This document shows, one piece after another, positions 34,731 through 43,380 of a stretch of DNA of 64,000 bases. How positions within the stretch are numbered: position 1 is the stretch's first letter; the number at the start of each line of letters is the position of its first letter. Source of the stretch: Prevotella sp. (GTDB lineage Bacteria; Bacteroidota; Bacteroidia; Bacteroidales; Bacteroidaceae); contig JAFZIY010000015.1 of assembly GCA_017554105.1 (NCBI GenBank), positions 124,001 to 188,000 on the forward strand, written 5' to 3'. Below the pieces are notes generated by a model. It saw only the letters and a program-made list of their open reading frames with translations, had not been told where the DNA came from and searched no databases. A program made the translations under genes and the position numbers.

Positions 34731-36467
34731 ATGTATCCTAAAAACATCATAAAGACACTGTCTGTTCTTTTCGTCCTTGCCCTGTTGCCTGTTGCAGACA
34801 TCATGGCGAGCACGGTGAAGAGCCTTGACATAAAGGTCGTTCTTATGAAGGACGGCTCGGCACAGATTGAGGAGCGTTGGGACATTGATGTCGATGACAG
34901 CGATGCCAAGACGGAATGGTATGTCGCTCACCGTGGACTCTACGACATGTATATAAAGAACCTTGAGGTCGAAGGCTATGTGCCTGGCCAGGAGGGATTG
35001 CAACGTTATGAGACACTCGATAAATGGGACGTTGACGCCAGTCGTAAGAAGAAGATAGGTAAGTGTGGACTGAACAATGACGGACAGGAGATATGCTGGG
35101 GATTCGGCGACTATGGGCAGCACCTCTATATTGTGCGATATGTCCTCACGGGACTTGTAAAGTCCTATGACACCAACGACGGCTTCAACCATTGCTTCAT
35201 CGACATGAACTGCGACGTGATAAAGTCGCAGGTAGTCATCAGTGCCGAGGAGCCCATCCGACTCTCTGAAGCAAACACACGACGCTGGGCTTTCGGCTAC
35301 GAGGGACGCATAGAGTTCAATGCCGACAGTAGCATCGTAGTCACTCCTAACGGAACCCTTGACGGTGACGGTAAGGTAATTGTGATGCTCGAGTTCGACA
35401 AGGGAGTGTTCCAGCCTGCAGTGAAAGCCTCCGAGCCGTGGGCCGACCGCAAGCAACGTGCTCTCGACGGCAGTCTTTTTGAAGATGAAGACCTCGGTTT
35501 CTGGGGTTGGGTGATTGTGATACTGTTTTTTATCGTTGTCATTGTGCTTGCCTTCTTATGGTCTGAGATAGCCTACGTTGCGTTGATAGCCATGTACCTG
35601 TTGTTAGTCGGGGTGTGGTGGCTCGTCTCGTTTGCACCGCTGCGCAAGTATCTTAAGCGTCGCCGGCTGGGCATAAAGAAAGGAAACTACTGGCGCGATG
35701 TGCCATCCAATTGGTCATTGCTTAAGAACAAGATGGTTGTTGACGAAATGAGTTACCTATGGGGAATGAATAGCGAGAATATCATTGGTGCCGTACTGTT
35801 GCGTCTTATCTCGCGTGGCGATGTCAGCATTGTGCAGCAGGAGTATAAGAAAAAGATGTGCGACATGCTCAAGATAGATAATCCGCAGGGGACAGAAAAG
35901 AAAGGAAACAAGGACGATGAGCACCTGTGCCAGAGTCTGCTCAAACTTCTCACAAAGGCATCGGGCGACGACCTCGTGCTGCAACCTGATGAGTTCAAGA
36001 AGTGGTGTAAGGCGAAGGAGAACTATTCTGCTGTGAAGGGGTTGATGGATAAGTTGAATACAAAACAAGACAAGGCATATATAGAGAAACATGCTGCCGA
36101 CCTTTACGGTCTCAAGTCCTTCCTTAAAGACTTCACCCTGCTCAACGAGCGCGGTGTGAAAGAGGTGCCACTGTGGGACGAGTACATGGTATATGCCGAG
36201 TTCTTCGGTATCTCCGACAAGGTGCGCAAGCAGATGAAGGAGGTATGGCCCGAGTATGCTGATTTGTCACGTGTGACGCAAAACCTCGACAAAGCACAGG
36301 AGGACGACATCGTGTACATGTTCAGTGACGCCATCTATACTTCTGCAAACAGTGTCATGAACCGTGCTGCCTCACGTGCCAGTTCATCAAGCAGCGGCTA
36401 CAGTAGTTGGTCGTCTGTTAGCGGTGGTGGCGGATACTCCGGCGGCGGCGGTGGCGGCGGAAGATAA
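34731..36467 (+). CDS. DUF2207 family membrane protein, paralogue 3 (canonical)
   Basis: A 578-residue protein and the clearest DUF2207 member of the three. A signal peptide is followed by VKSLDIKVVLMKDGSAQIEE, the classic first strand of the family, two membrane helices at about 265-310, then GAVLLRLISRGDVSIVQ and VPLWDEYMVYAEFFGISDKV. It ends in a Ser- and Gly-rich tail (SGGGGYSGGGGGGG), a normal DUF2207 feature. The ATG at 34731 is used because an upstream in-frame start lies inside paralogue 2. Its role, perhaps in envelope maintenance together with LemA, is inferred only from linkage. Confidence 0.88.
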   Translation: MYPKNIIKTLSVLFVLALLPVADIMASTVKSLDIKVVLMKDGSAQIEERWDIDVDDSDAKTEWYVAHRGLYDMYIKNLEVEGYVPGQEGLQRYETLDKWDVDASRKKKIGKCGLNNDGQEICWGFGDYGQHLYIVRYVLTGLVKSYDTNDGFNHCFIDMNCDVIKSQVVISAEEPIRLSEANTRRWAFGYEGRIEFNADSSIVVTPNGTLDGDGKVIVMLEFDKGVFQPAVKASEPWADRKQRALDGSLFEDEDLGFWGWVIVILFFIVVIVLAFLWSEIAYVALIAMYLLLVGVWWLVSFAPLRKYLKRRRLGIKKGNYWRDVPSNWSLLKNKMVVDEMSYLWGMNSENIIGAVLLRLISRGDVSIVQQEYKKKMCDMLKIDNPQGTEKKGNKDDEHLCQSLLKLLTKASGDDLVLQPDEFKKWCKAKENYSAVKGLMDKLNTKQDKAYIEKHAADLYGLKSFLKDFTLLNERGVKEVPLWDEYMVYAEFFGISDKVRKQMKEVWPEYADLSRVTQNLDKAQEDDIVYMFSDAIYTSANSVMNRAASRASSSSSGYSSWSSVSGGGGYSGGGGGGGR

Positions 36468-36489
36468 TAAACAAGAAAAATCCATAGTT

Positions 36490-37776
36490 ATGAAGAAGAT
36501 ATTACTGTTATCATTTGTTCTTGTTGCGACTGTAGTTTGCAGGGCGCAGACGTTCTATGAGTTGGAGTTCCATACTCCAGACGACAATCATTTCGTGGGG
36601 TTGTTGGTTTACAACGATAACGAGCATATCTCGATGAGGCTCGTTGACGATGAGGCACTTCAGAAGAATGTCTATTACGGTGTCAACTATTCCTGTCATA
36701 TTGAGGAGAAGGCGGGAAGTGACGATGTCGGTGTGATGGTGTTCGTGCCCGATGACGATGATTTCCCGTCGCTGTTGTGGGTTTGGGAGAAGGACGATGA
36801 GTCTGATATGAACGATGAGCCGTTTGTTGTCGTTGATATAGATGATGTGGACTCATGGATAAAGTCCGACCATTTCGTCGAGGTGACGCTGTCAGAGATG
36901 AGTCACGACTATGTGTGTCAGTTCTATGACGAGAGCGACCCTGAGTATAAGAAGTTGATGCAGGGCATACAGACGGTGAAGAGTCAGGAGGATACCTCTG
37001 TGACGGTGACGGAAGGTACAGGAGGTTCCACGATGCACCTCGTGGTGGTTGCCAACACCGACGTGAGCGACATCGGTGGAGCCTGCGAGACGGATTTCCG
37101 TCGCATACGCAGTGAGTTCGGGGGCATTGCCAAGGTGTTGGGCATGACACTCAGCGAACATCTCATAAAAGGGAATGACTATAGTAAGCGAAACATGGAC
37201 CAGGCACTGGCTGACCTCAATCCATCTGAGAACGATGTGGTGGTTTTTGTATATACAGGTCATGGTTTCCGTTTCAAGAACCAGCCCGATGTGTACCCTT
37301 GTCTGGACCTCTCTTCGAGTGCCTATGACAATGCTGAGGAGAACTACATGGCACTGAGCGACGTGTTCCGTACCATCGTAAAGAAGAGTGCGAGGCTGAA
37401 CATCGTACTCAGCGATTGCTGTAACTGTGAGATAGACATGAACCAGCCAATGGTGCTCAGCAACTCTCTCTTCTCGCGTTCGAACACCAATTTCGACATA
37501 AAGAAACTACAATCGTTGTTCCTCCAGTCAAAAGGCGATATCATCGCAACGGCAGCCAGTCCGGGTGAGAAGGCTTGGTGTGGCGAGGACGGTGGTTTCT
37601 TCCTGCTCAGTTTCTTTGAGAACCTGCGAAGCCAGATCAGTGTGTTGAACCATGATACACCATCATGGGACAAACTGATAAAGAACACCATCGACAGTGC
37701 AGCCAAAAAGACAGCCGAGAATCAGAACTGCAAGAAGCAGAACGGACTGAGAGAAGTCAGCGTTAAAGGTATCTGA
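36490..37776 (+). CDS. Secreted caspase-like (peptidase C14) protein
   Basis: A 428-residue exported protein: signal peptide MKKILLLSFVLVATVVCRAQ, an acidic N-terminal domain (to about 170, rich in Asp), then a caspase-fold peptidase domain. The catalytic dyad is intact: His258 in FVYTGHGFRF and Cys311 in VLSDCCNCE (the D-x-C arrangement). The first strand is HLVVVANTDVSDIGG. Metacaspase-type enzymes cut after Arg/Lys and many need calcium; specificity here is unknown. It is 22 nt after DUF2207 paralogue 3 and probably belongs to the lemA operon, an uncommon partner for these membrane proteins. Confidence 0.85.
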   Translation: MKKILLLSFVLVATVVCRAQTFYELEFHTPDDNHFVGLLVYNDNEHISMRLVDDEALQKNVYYGVNYSCHIEEKAGSDDVGVMVFVPDDDDFPSLLWVWEKDDESDMNDEPFVVVDIDDVDSWIKSDHFVEVTLSEMSHDYVCQFYDESDPEYKKLMQGIQTVKSQEDTSVTVTEGTGGSTMHLVVVANTDVSDIGGACETDFRRIRSEFGGIAKVLGMTLSEHLIKGNDYSKRNMDQALADLNPSENDVVVFVYTGHGFRFKNQPDVYPCLDLSSSAYDNAEENYMALSDVFRTIVKKSARLNIVLSDCCNCEIDMNQPMVLSNSLFSRSNTNFDIKKLQSLFLQSKGDIIATAASPGEKAWCGEDGGFFLLSFFENLRSQISVLNHDTPSWDKLIKNTIDSAAKKTAENQNCKKQNGLREVSVKGI

Positions 37777-37831
37777 ATTTGGTTTTGAGGTTGTTGGGTC
37801 GCTTCGCTCTTAGGTTAAAAAATCGTGGATT

Positions 37832-38863
37832 ATGAAGAACAAACTATTGATAACTATATTGTTGTGTGCTTTCGTAACGACAGCGGCGACGGCACAGCAG
37901 ACAGGGGAGTTCTGGCTGGGTGCTGACATTAGTGGTACCACCGAACTGGAGGCTCGCGGTGTGAAGTTGTATAACAACAACGGAGAAATACGTGAGAACA
38001 CCGCTCTGATGAAGGAACTCGGACTCAATGCCGTGAGGCTTCGCGTTTGGGTTAACCCCAGAGGAGGGTTCTCTAACATGCACGACGTGCTTGAAATGGC
38101 AAAGCGCGCCAGGTATTATGACATGGCGATAATGATAGACTTCCATTATAGCGACTGGTGGGCAGACCCTGGCAAACAACCTATTCCCGCAGCATGGCAG
38201 TATTTTAAATACGATGAGATGAAATATGCGTTGGCAGAACACACGCGTGAGACGCTGCAACTGCTGAAGAGCAACGGTATCGACGTGAAGTGGGTGCAGG
38301 TGGGCAACGAGACAACCCATGGTTTCCTATGGCCTACGGGACGTGCAGAGGAGAATATGGAGCAGTATGCCGGACTTACCGATGCGGGCTATCAGGCGGT
38401 GAAGAGCGTCTATCCTGATGCCGTGTGCATAGTGCATCTCGATGGCGGTTGTGATGCGGCACGCTACGACTTCATCTTCGACGGACTCCGTAAGTATGGT
38501 GCTCGTTGGGATATGATAGGACTGAGTGTCTATCCCTATTGGGACATGGATGCAGGACTGACCAAGAGCGAGGACGAGACACTTAGCAAGGCAATCGACA
38601 ACATCAACCGCATACAGCAGAAATACGGCTGCGAGACAATGATAGTGGAGACGGGAGTGCTCGTTCGTGAGCCTGCAAAAGGCAAGGCGTTCCTGAAGAA
38701 ACTTATCGGTGCAACGCGACAGCAGACCAACGGCAAGTGTCGTGGGGTGTTCTATTGGGCGCCCGAACTGGAAGGTCATTATCCCCTCGGCGCATTCCAG
38801 AACCATCGTCCTACCGAGATTATGGATGCTTTCAGTGAGGCAGCAGTTTCCGAGAATAAGTAA
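37832..38863 (+). CDS. Secreted GH53 arabinogalactan endo-beta-1,4-galactanase
   Basis: GH53 enzymes cut the beta-1,4-galactan side chains of pectin. The 343-residue product has a signal peptide (MKNKLLITILLCAFVTTAATA) and the complete barrel: LGADISGTTELEARG, AVRLRVWVNPRGG, WVQVGNETTHG with acid/base Glu160, and MIVETGVL with nucleophile Glu273. FYWAPELEG follows near the end. No sugar-binding module or C-terminal tail is present. It lies 55 nt after the caspase gene and converges on the next gene with stops 6 nt apart. Confidence 0.93.
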   Translation: MKNKLLITILLCAFVTTAATAQQTGEFWLGADISGTTELEARGVKLYNNNGEIRENTALMKELGLNAVRLRVWVNPRGGFSNMHDVLEMAKRARYYDMAIMIDFHYSDWWADPGKQPIPAAWQYFKYDEMKYALAEHTRETLQLLKSNGIDVKWVQVGNETTHGFLWPTGRAEENMEQYAGLTDAGYQAVKSVYPDAVCIVHLDGGCDAARYDFIFDGLRKYGARWDMIGLSVYPYWDMDAGLTKSEDETLSKAIDNINRIQQKYGCETMIVETGVLVREPAKGKAFLKKLIGATRQQTNGKCRGVFYWAPELEGHYPLGAFQNHRPTEIMDAFSEAAVSENK

Positions 38864-38869
38864 AATACC

Positions 38870-39430
38870 TCAGTAACCGAGGAATTCTTTAAGACCTTTG
38901 GCATTCTCAAGGTCAGTTCTGCCAACGTAGAAGGGACCAGGAGGAACCAAATCAAGGTATTTATCCAGAAACTCCTCCCAAGGCAGTTTGAAGTATGCAG
39001 GCGGTATGAAGAATGTCCTCGATCCGCCAGCCGAGCGGTTGCCAGCCTGAACATATGCCGAATAACCTCCCAACTGATGCTTTTGGATTCGGTAAATCTC
39101 CAGATACCAGTCGTCGCTATATGTACATGATGCCGGCACGTTGAAGGTTTCCACTACGGGATTCTCATATTCTATCCGACTATGATGATGACCGATGATG
39201 GTCTCAATGAAACCTTCACTGTCGCAGTCTAACACCTCACGATCTGTCTGACCGTCCTCCCATTTGTAATAGGTGACATATTGGTATTTACCATCTACTT
39301 GTTCGATGGCATAAGACCAACCCTTCCTGAACATCTCTTTTGTAGCCCAGGGATAGAGTTCTTTCATCCGTTCGAATGCCTTGTCGATATAGGCATTCAC
39401 ATCATAGCCGTATGGAAACTTCTTGCTCAT
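38870..39430 (-). CDS. Protein of unknown function
   Basis: A 186-residue protein without signal peptide or membrane helix, starting MSKKFPYGYDVNAYIDKAF and ending YVGRTDLENAKGLKEFLGY. It is rich in Tyr, Trp and charged residues, consistent with a soluble cytosolic domain, but no family is recognised. Codon use is moderately AT-rich. A TATCTTTG element on its strand (39450-39457, about 20 nt before the ATG) may be its promoter. Confidence 0.65.
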   Translation of the reverse strand: MSKKFPYGYDVNAYIDKAFERMKELYPWATKEMFRKGWSYAIEQVDGKYQYVTYYKWEDGQTDREVLDCDSEGFIETIIGHHHSRIEYENPVVETFNVPASCTYSDDWYLEIYRIQKHQLGGYSAYVQAGNRSAGGSRTFFIPPAYFKLPWEEFLDKYLDLVPPGPFYVGRTDLENAKGLKEFLGY

Positions 39431-39501
39431 ATTATTCTTTTTGATGTTGCAAAGATAAGAATAATTTGTGAGAGTTTTAATTTTTTCCTCGAAAGCTTGT
39501 C

Positions 39502-39594
39502 AAGATAGGCTGTATCTCAACAACGGAAACCTTTGCTTACGCCGTTCCCTTATCAAGGGAACTCAAATGTATTGTCTTCGGTTTGCACTATCTT
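39502..39594 (+). repeat. MITE-like element, copy 1 (93 bp)
   Basis: Starts AAGATAGGCTGTATCTCAAC and ends TTGCACTATCTT. The ends are imperfect inverted repeats: AAGATAG is exact and inner matches follow. Copy 2 begins 20 bp further on. The interior differs from copy 2, but the right end (ATTGTCTTCGGTTTGCACTA) is identical. Confidence 0.8.
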
Positions 39595-39613
39595 TATGTC
39601 ACTGCGTTCCATG

Positions 39614-39685
39614 AAGATAGGCTGCACCTCAACAATAAAAATAAATATGGATTTATTTTGTATTGTCTTCGGTTTGCACTATCTT
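39614..39685 (+). repeat. MITE-like element, copy 2 (72 bp), carrying the ruvB promoter
   Basis: AAGATAGGCTGCACCTCAAC at the left, an AT-rich centre that is itself near-palindromic (AAATAAATATGGATTTATTT), and the same right end as copy 1. The right end contains a full promoter that fires out of the element into ruvB. No coding capacity, so it would depend on a transposase elsewhere. Confidence 0.8.
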
Positions 39686-39687
39686 TG
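39657..39687 (+). promoter_or_regulatory. Promoter of ruvB at the edge of the MITE-like repeat
   Basis: TTTG (39657-39660), 19 nt, TATCTTTG (39680-39687). Only seven bases lie between the -7 element and the ruvB ATG at 39695, so the transcript should have no leader or a few bases at most. Confidence 0.65.
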
Positions 39688-39694
39688 CATCCGT

Positions 39695-40729
39695 ATGGAC
39701 GAAACTTTTGACATCAGGCAACAGGAAGTATCATCTGCAGAAAAAGACTTTGAGAATGCGCTAAGACCGTTGAAGTTCGCTGATTTCAGTGGACAGAAGG
39801 CTGTGGTGGAGAATCTTGAGGTGTTCGTTGAGGCTGCAAAATACCGTGGCGAACCGCTCGACCACACGCTGCTTCATGGTCCTCCGGGACTGGGAAAGAC
39901 AACGCTGTCGAACATCATTGCCAACGAGTTGGGCGTGGGATTCAAGATAACGAGCGGTCCGGTGCTCGACCGCCCCGGTGACCTTGCGGGTATTCTTACC
40001 TCGCTGGAGCCTCGCGACGTGCTCTTCATCGACGAGATACACCGTCTGTCGCCCGTTGTCGAGGAATATCTTTACTCTGCGATGGAGGACTATCGCATCG
40101 ACATAATGATTGACAAGGGTCCTTCAGCACGCTCTATACAGATAGACCTTAACCCGTTCACGCTCGTTGGAGCCACTACGCGCAGCGGTATGCTCACCGC
40201 ACCTATGCGTGCCCGTTTCGGCATTAACATGCACTTGGAGTATTACGAGCCTGAGACGCTGATGAAGATTATCAAGCGCAGTGCCTCGATTCTTAACATA
40301 CCTATTAGCGATGAGGCTGCGATAGAGATAGCACGTCGTTCGCGCGGTACGCCACGTATTGCCAATGCGTTGCTCAGAAGGGTGAGGGACTTCGCACAGG
40401 TGAAGGGCACGGGACGTATAGACACGCAGATAACGCGCGTTGCACTCGCCGCACTGAACATCGACCAATATGGTCTCGACGAGATTGACAACAAGATACT
40501 GCTCACCATCATCGACAAGTTCCGTGGCGGTCCGGTGGGTCTCTCGACTATTGCCACTGCTATAGGTGAGGACACAGGCACCATAGAGGAGGTGTATGAA
40601 CCGTTCCTCATCATGGAGGGATTCATCAAACGCACACCTCGGGGACGTATGGTAACACAGTTAGCATACCGTCATTTTGGACGGAACATGTTCGACAGTA
40701 ATATCGCAGAGCCAGACCTGTTCGGGTAA
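39695..40729 (+). CDS. ruvB: Holliday junction branch migration helicase RuvB
   Basis: RuvB is the hexameric AAA+ motor that, with RuvA, drives branch migration at Holliday junctions. The 344-residue product starts at the ATG at 39695 ([20 protein letters not shown]); the longer open frame reads through the MITE-like repeats. Motifs: [11 protein letters not shown], Walker [10 protein letters not shown], Walker B FIDEIHRL, sensor region [18 protein letters not shown] with the arginine finger nearby, and the C-terminal winged helix ending [13 protein letters not shown]. Full length for the family. Confidence 0.96.
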   Translation: MDETFDIRQQEVSSAEKDFENALRPLKFADFSGQKAVVENLEVFVEAAKYRGEPLDHTLLHGPPGLGKTTLSNIIANELGVGFKITSGPVLDRPGDLAGILTSLEPRDVLFIDEIHRLSPVVEEYLYSAMEDYRIDIMIDKGPSARSIQIDLNPFTLVGATTRSGMLTAPMRARFGINMHLEYYEPETLMKIIKRSASILNIPISDEAAIEIARRSRGTPRIANALLRRVRDFAQVKGTGRIDTQITRVALAALNIDQYGLDEIDNKILLTIIDKFRGGPVGLSTIATAIGEDTGTIEEVYEPFLIMEGFIKRTPRGRMVTQLAYRHFGRNMFDSNIAEPDLFG

Positions 40730-40730
40730 G

Positions 40731-40794
40731 GCCCCTCCCTGCCTCCCCTGGGGGAGGAGAGAGCCCACTCCCAACCCCTCCCGAGAGGAGGGGA
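40731..40794. repeat. CCCTCCC/GGGAGGG repeat element after ruvB
   Basis: Two adjoining GC-rich palindromes, CTCCCCTGGGGGAG and CCCCTCCCGAGAGGAGGGG, begin right after the ruvB stop. The same kind of element recurs at 43329-43362, 45422-45453 and 55701-55737. It may also act as a ruvB terminator. Confidence 0.75.
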
Positions 40795-40827
40795 GATAAT
40801 AGACAAAATGATATTTTAGAAAACTAT

Positions 40828-42411
40828 ATGAAATACAATAATAGATTTGTCTTGTTGCTGTTTGCCTTGACACTGTGTGTCGGGGCTTCGGCACAGATAA
40901 GGATAAACTTCGGTAATGACAGTCCGACGAGCAAGTTGAAGATGGCTGAATCGGCCATCACAAACCTCTATGTGGATACCGTAAACGAGAACAAACTGGT
41001 GGAGGATGCCATACGAGGCATGCTGAAAGAACTTGACCCGCACAGCACTTACGCCACCGCAGCCGAGGTGAAGTCGATGAACGAGCCGCTGCAAGGCAAT
41101 TTCGAGGGTATCGGAGTACAGTTCAACATGGTTGAGGACACGCTGCTTGTGATACAGCCAGTGGTAAACGGTCCGTCGGAGAAGGTGGGAATACTTGCCG
41201 GCGACCGCATCGTGACGGTCAACGACACCGCCATTGCCGGTGTCAAGATGTCGCGTACCGATATCATGAAGCGTCTGCGCGGACCAAAAGGAACGAAGGT
41301 GAAACTTGGTATTGTGCGCCGTGGTGTCAAGGATATGCTCTATTTCGTTGTCCGTCGCGACAAGATACCTCTCCATACAATCAACGCCGCCTATATGATT
41401 CGTCCAGGAATAGGATACATACGCATTGAAAGCTTCGGTGCCACGACTTACGATGAGTTCATGGAAAAGGCAGAGATGCTTACCAATCAGGGAATGAAAG
41501 ACCTTGTGCTCGACCTGCAGGACAATGGTGGCGGCTATCTTCAGGCTGCCGTTGACCTTGCCGATGAGTTCCTTCAAAGGGGCGACCTTATTGTATATAC
41601 CGAGGGTAGGGCAGTGCGCAGGATGGAGTATAACGCCCACGGAGGCGGCATAATGTCTAAGGGAAAGGTGGTGATTCTCGTCAACGAACTTACCGCCTCG
41701 GCAGCCGAGATTGTGTCAGGTGCGATACAAGACCATGACCGTGGTATCATCGTAGGGCGCCGTACATTCGGCAAGGGACTCGTTCAGCGTCCTATAGAGT
41801 TCAATGATGGTTCGATGATTCGTCTCACCGTGGCCCACTATTACACCCCTTCGGGACGCTGCATACAGAAACCTTATAAGAAAGGAGAACAGGAAGAGTA
41901 TGCTCAGGACTTTGAGAACCGTTTGAAGCATGGTGAGTTGACCAACCGCGACAGTATACACTTCAACGACTCGCTGCGCTATTACACACTGCGCGAGCAT
42001 CGTCTTGTGTATGGCGGAGGTGCTATAATGCCAGATGTTTTCGTGCCGTTAGACACACTGCAATACACCCGCTATCACCGTAGTCTGGCAGCAAAGAGCA
42101 TCGTTGTCAATGCCTCGCTGAAGTATATCGACAAGGAAAGAAAAAGTCTGAAGCGTAGGTATGGTACCTTCGAGGAGTTCGAGAGAGGTTTCGAAGTGCC
42201 CCAGTCGCTCATCGACAACATTATAGAAGAAGGAAAGAATCAGGACATCAAACCCAAGGACGACGATGAACTGCAACGTACCATTCCTGTGCTGCAGTAT
42301 CAACTCAAGGCACTTGTCGCCCGCGACCTATGGGATATGAACGAGTATTTCCGCATCTTCAACGAGCACAGCGATATAGTGAAGAAAGGACTAGAGGCAC
42401 TCGGGCAATAG
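40828..42411 (+). CDS. S41 family C-terminal processing peptidase
   Basis: A 527-residue exported protease with signal peptide MKYNNRFVLLLFALTLCVGASA. A helical N-terminal part (DPHSTYATAAEVKSM), a PDZ domain (about residues 90-175: GIGVQFNMVEDTLLV, GILAGDRIVTVND) and the protease core follow. Nucleophile serine is in LTASAAEIVSGA and the general-base lysine in GRRTFGKGLVQ, as in CtpA/Prc. A C-terminal helical region of about 140 residues completes it. Such enzymes process or degrade envelope proteins with unstructured C-termini. It converges on ybeY. Confidence 0.93.
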   Translation: MKYNNRFVLLLFALTLCVGASAQIRINFGNDSPTSKLKMAESAITNLYVDTVNENKLVEDAIRGMLKELDPHSTYATAAEVKSMNEPLQGNFEGIGVQFNMVEDTLLVIQPVVNGPSEKVGILAGDRIVTVNDTAIAGVKMSRTDIMKRLRGPKGTKVKLGIVRRGVKDMLYFVVRRDKIPLHTINAAYMIRPGIGYIRIESFGATTYDEFMEKAEMLTNQGMKDLVLDLQDNGGGYLQAAVDLADEFLQRGDLIVYTEGRAVRRMEYNAHGGGIMSKGKVVILVNELTASAAEIVSGAIQDHDRGIIVGRRTFGKGLVQRPIEFNDGSMIRLTVAHYYTPSGRCIQKPYKKGEQEEYAQDFENRLKHGELTNRDSIHFNDSLRYYTLREHRLVYGGGAIMPDVFVPLDTLQYTRYHRSLAAKSIVVNASLKYIDKERKSLKRRYGTFEEFERGFEVPQSLIDNIIEEGKNQDIKPKDDDELQRTIPVLQYQLKALVARDLWDMNEYFRIFNEHSDIVKKGLEALGQ

Positions 42412-42436
42412 GGGAAATAAGGTTAACTATCAACAC

Positions 42437-42478
42437 AAAAACAAGGCACTGGCTAAAGCATAGCCAGTGCCTTGTTTT
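42437..42478. terminator. Bidirectional terminator overlapping the ybeY stop codon
   Basis: An 18-19 bp stem, core ACAAGGCACTGGCTA / TAGCCAGTGCCTTGT, with AAAA and TTTT on its outer sides. Its 3' arm includes the last codons of ybeY on the minus strand, so the terminator hairpin doubles as coding sequence. Confidence 0.85.
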
Positions 42479-42863
42479 CTGCAGCCTCCATTATCTCGCG
42501 TTCACCAGGGCCTTTGTCGTTGATGCCGCACAAGTGAAGCACGCCGTGTATTATCACCCTGTGCAGTTCTTCGTCGTAGGGACGGCCGAAGAGTTCGGCA
42601 TTGGACCTCACGGTGTCGAGACTTATCACGATATCACCGTTCAATGTGTCGCCCTCGCAGTAGTCGAAGGTTATGATGTCGGTGAAATAGTCGTGTCCGA
42701 GATATTCTCTGTTCACCTCTATTATGCGCTCGTCGTTGACAAAGAGGTATCCTATTTCTCCCACTCGTTTGCCGTACGATGCCACCACAGCCTTTATCCA
42801 TGCCGTAGTGTCACGTTTTCTTATGTTCGGCATCTTCGTACCGTCGGTGTTGTAGGTAATCAT
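42453..42863 (-). CDS. ybeY: Endoribonuclease YbeY (rRNA maturation)
   Basis: YbeY takes part in 16S rRNA 3'-end processing and ribosome quality control. The 136-residue product has the metal-site region HRVIIHGVLHLCGIND (about residues 104-119). The usual motif is HGxLHLxGYDH; the third position is Asp here instead of His, which is normal for Bacteroidetes copies. The N-terminal part (GEIGYLFVNDERIIEVN) and DIITFDYCEGD also fit. Length is ordinary. It follows coaD by 22 nt on the same strand. Confidence 0.92.
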   Translation of the reverse strand: MITYNTDGTKMPNIRKRDTTAWIKAVVASYGKRVGEIGYLFVNDERIIEVNREYLGHDYFTDIITFDYCEGDTLNGDIVISLDTVRSNAELFGRPYDEELHRVIIHGVLHLCGINDKGPGEREIMEAAENKALAML

Positions 42864-42885
42864 CTTTGGTCTATTGTTTTATCCT

Positions 42886-43380
42886 TTACTTGCCCGCTAT
42901 CCATTGCGAGGCATCCTTCCCGAAATGAATCAGTTCACGCACCATGCTCGATGAGATGCTCTCATAGCGTGGATCGGCATAGAGGAGGAGTGTCTCCACG
43001 TCGCCGATGCTACGGTTTATCTCTGCCTGCTCGCGCTCATACTCGAAGTCCTTGATGGAACGCACACCTTTTATAATATATTGCGCGCCCTCGCGATGGG
43101 CAAAATCCACTGTGAGGTCGTTATATGTCTTGACCTCAATCTTAGGCTCGTCCTTGTAAAGATCGCTGATGCGCTGGCTGCGTTCCTCTGCCGTGAACAT
43201 GTATTGCTTGCGCTCGTTAACTCCCACTCCTATGACAATGCGGTCGAAGAGCGGCAGGGCACGATTCACGATGTCGGCATGCCCTATGGTGAAAGGGTCG
43301 AAACTGCCCACGAAGATGCCTATGCGGCCCACCCCCGCCCCCTCCCTGGGGAGGGGTGACAAGTTGGATGTTTTCTTCAT
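42886..43380 (-). CDS. coaD: Phosphopantetheine adenylyltransferase with a repeat-derived N-terminus
   Basis: CoaD makes dephospho-CoA from 4'-phosphopantetheine and ATP. The product is 164 residues; [19 protein letters not shown] is the nucleotide-binding start with the T/HIGH motif, and [18 protein letters not shown] and [16 protein letters not shown] follow. A normal CoaD starts 1-3 residues before GIFVGSFDP, but here about 18 extra residues, [18 protein letters not shown], come first. They are the translation of a GC-rich CCCTCCC repeat. The ATG overlaps the parE stop (ATGA), which supports this start; a GTG right before GRIGIF is the only alternative. Confidence 0.93.
   Translation of the reverse strand: MKKTSNLSPLPREGAGVGRIGIFVGSFDPFTIGHADIVNRALPLFDRIVIGVGVNERKQYMFTAEERSQRISDLYKDEPKIEVKTYNDLTVDFAHREGAQYIIKGVRSIKDFEYEREQAEINRSIGDVETLLLYADPRYESISSSMVRELIHFGKDASQWIAGK
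43329..43362. repeat. CCCTCCC/GGGAGGG repeat inside the start of coaD
   Basis: CCCTCCCTGGGGAGGG with flanking CCCACCCCC is the same element family as after ruvB. It occupies roughly codons 7-18 of coaD. Confidence 0.78.

Noticed and set aside
39533..39694. RuvB with 54 extra residues
   Set aside because: They are the translation of the MITE-like repeats.
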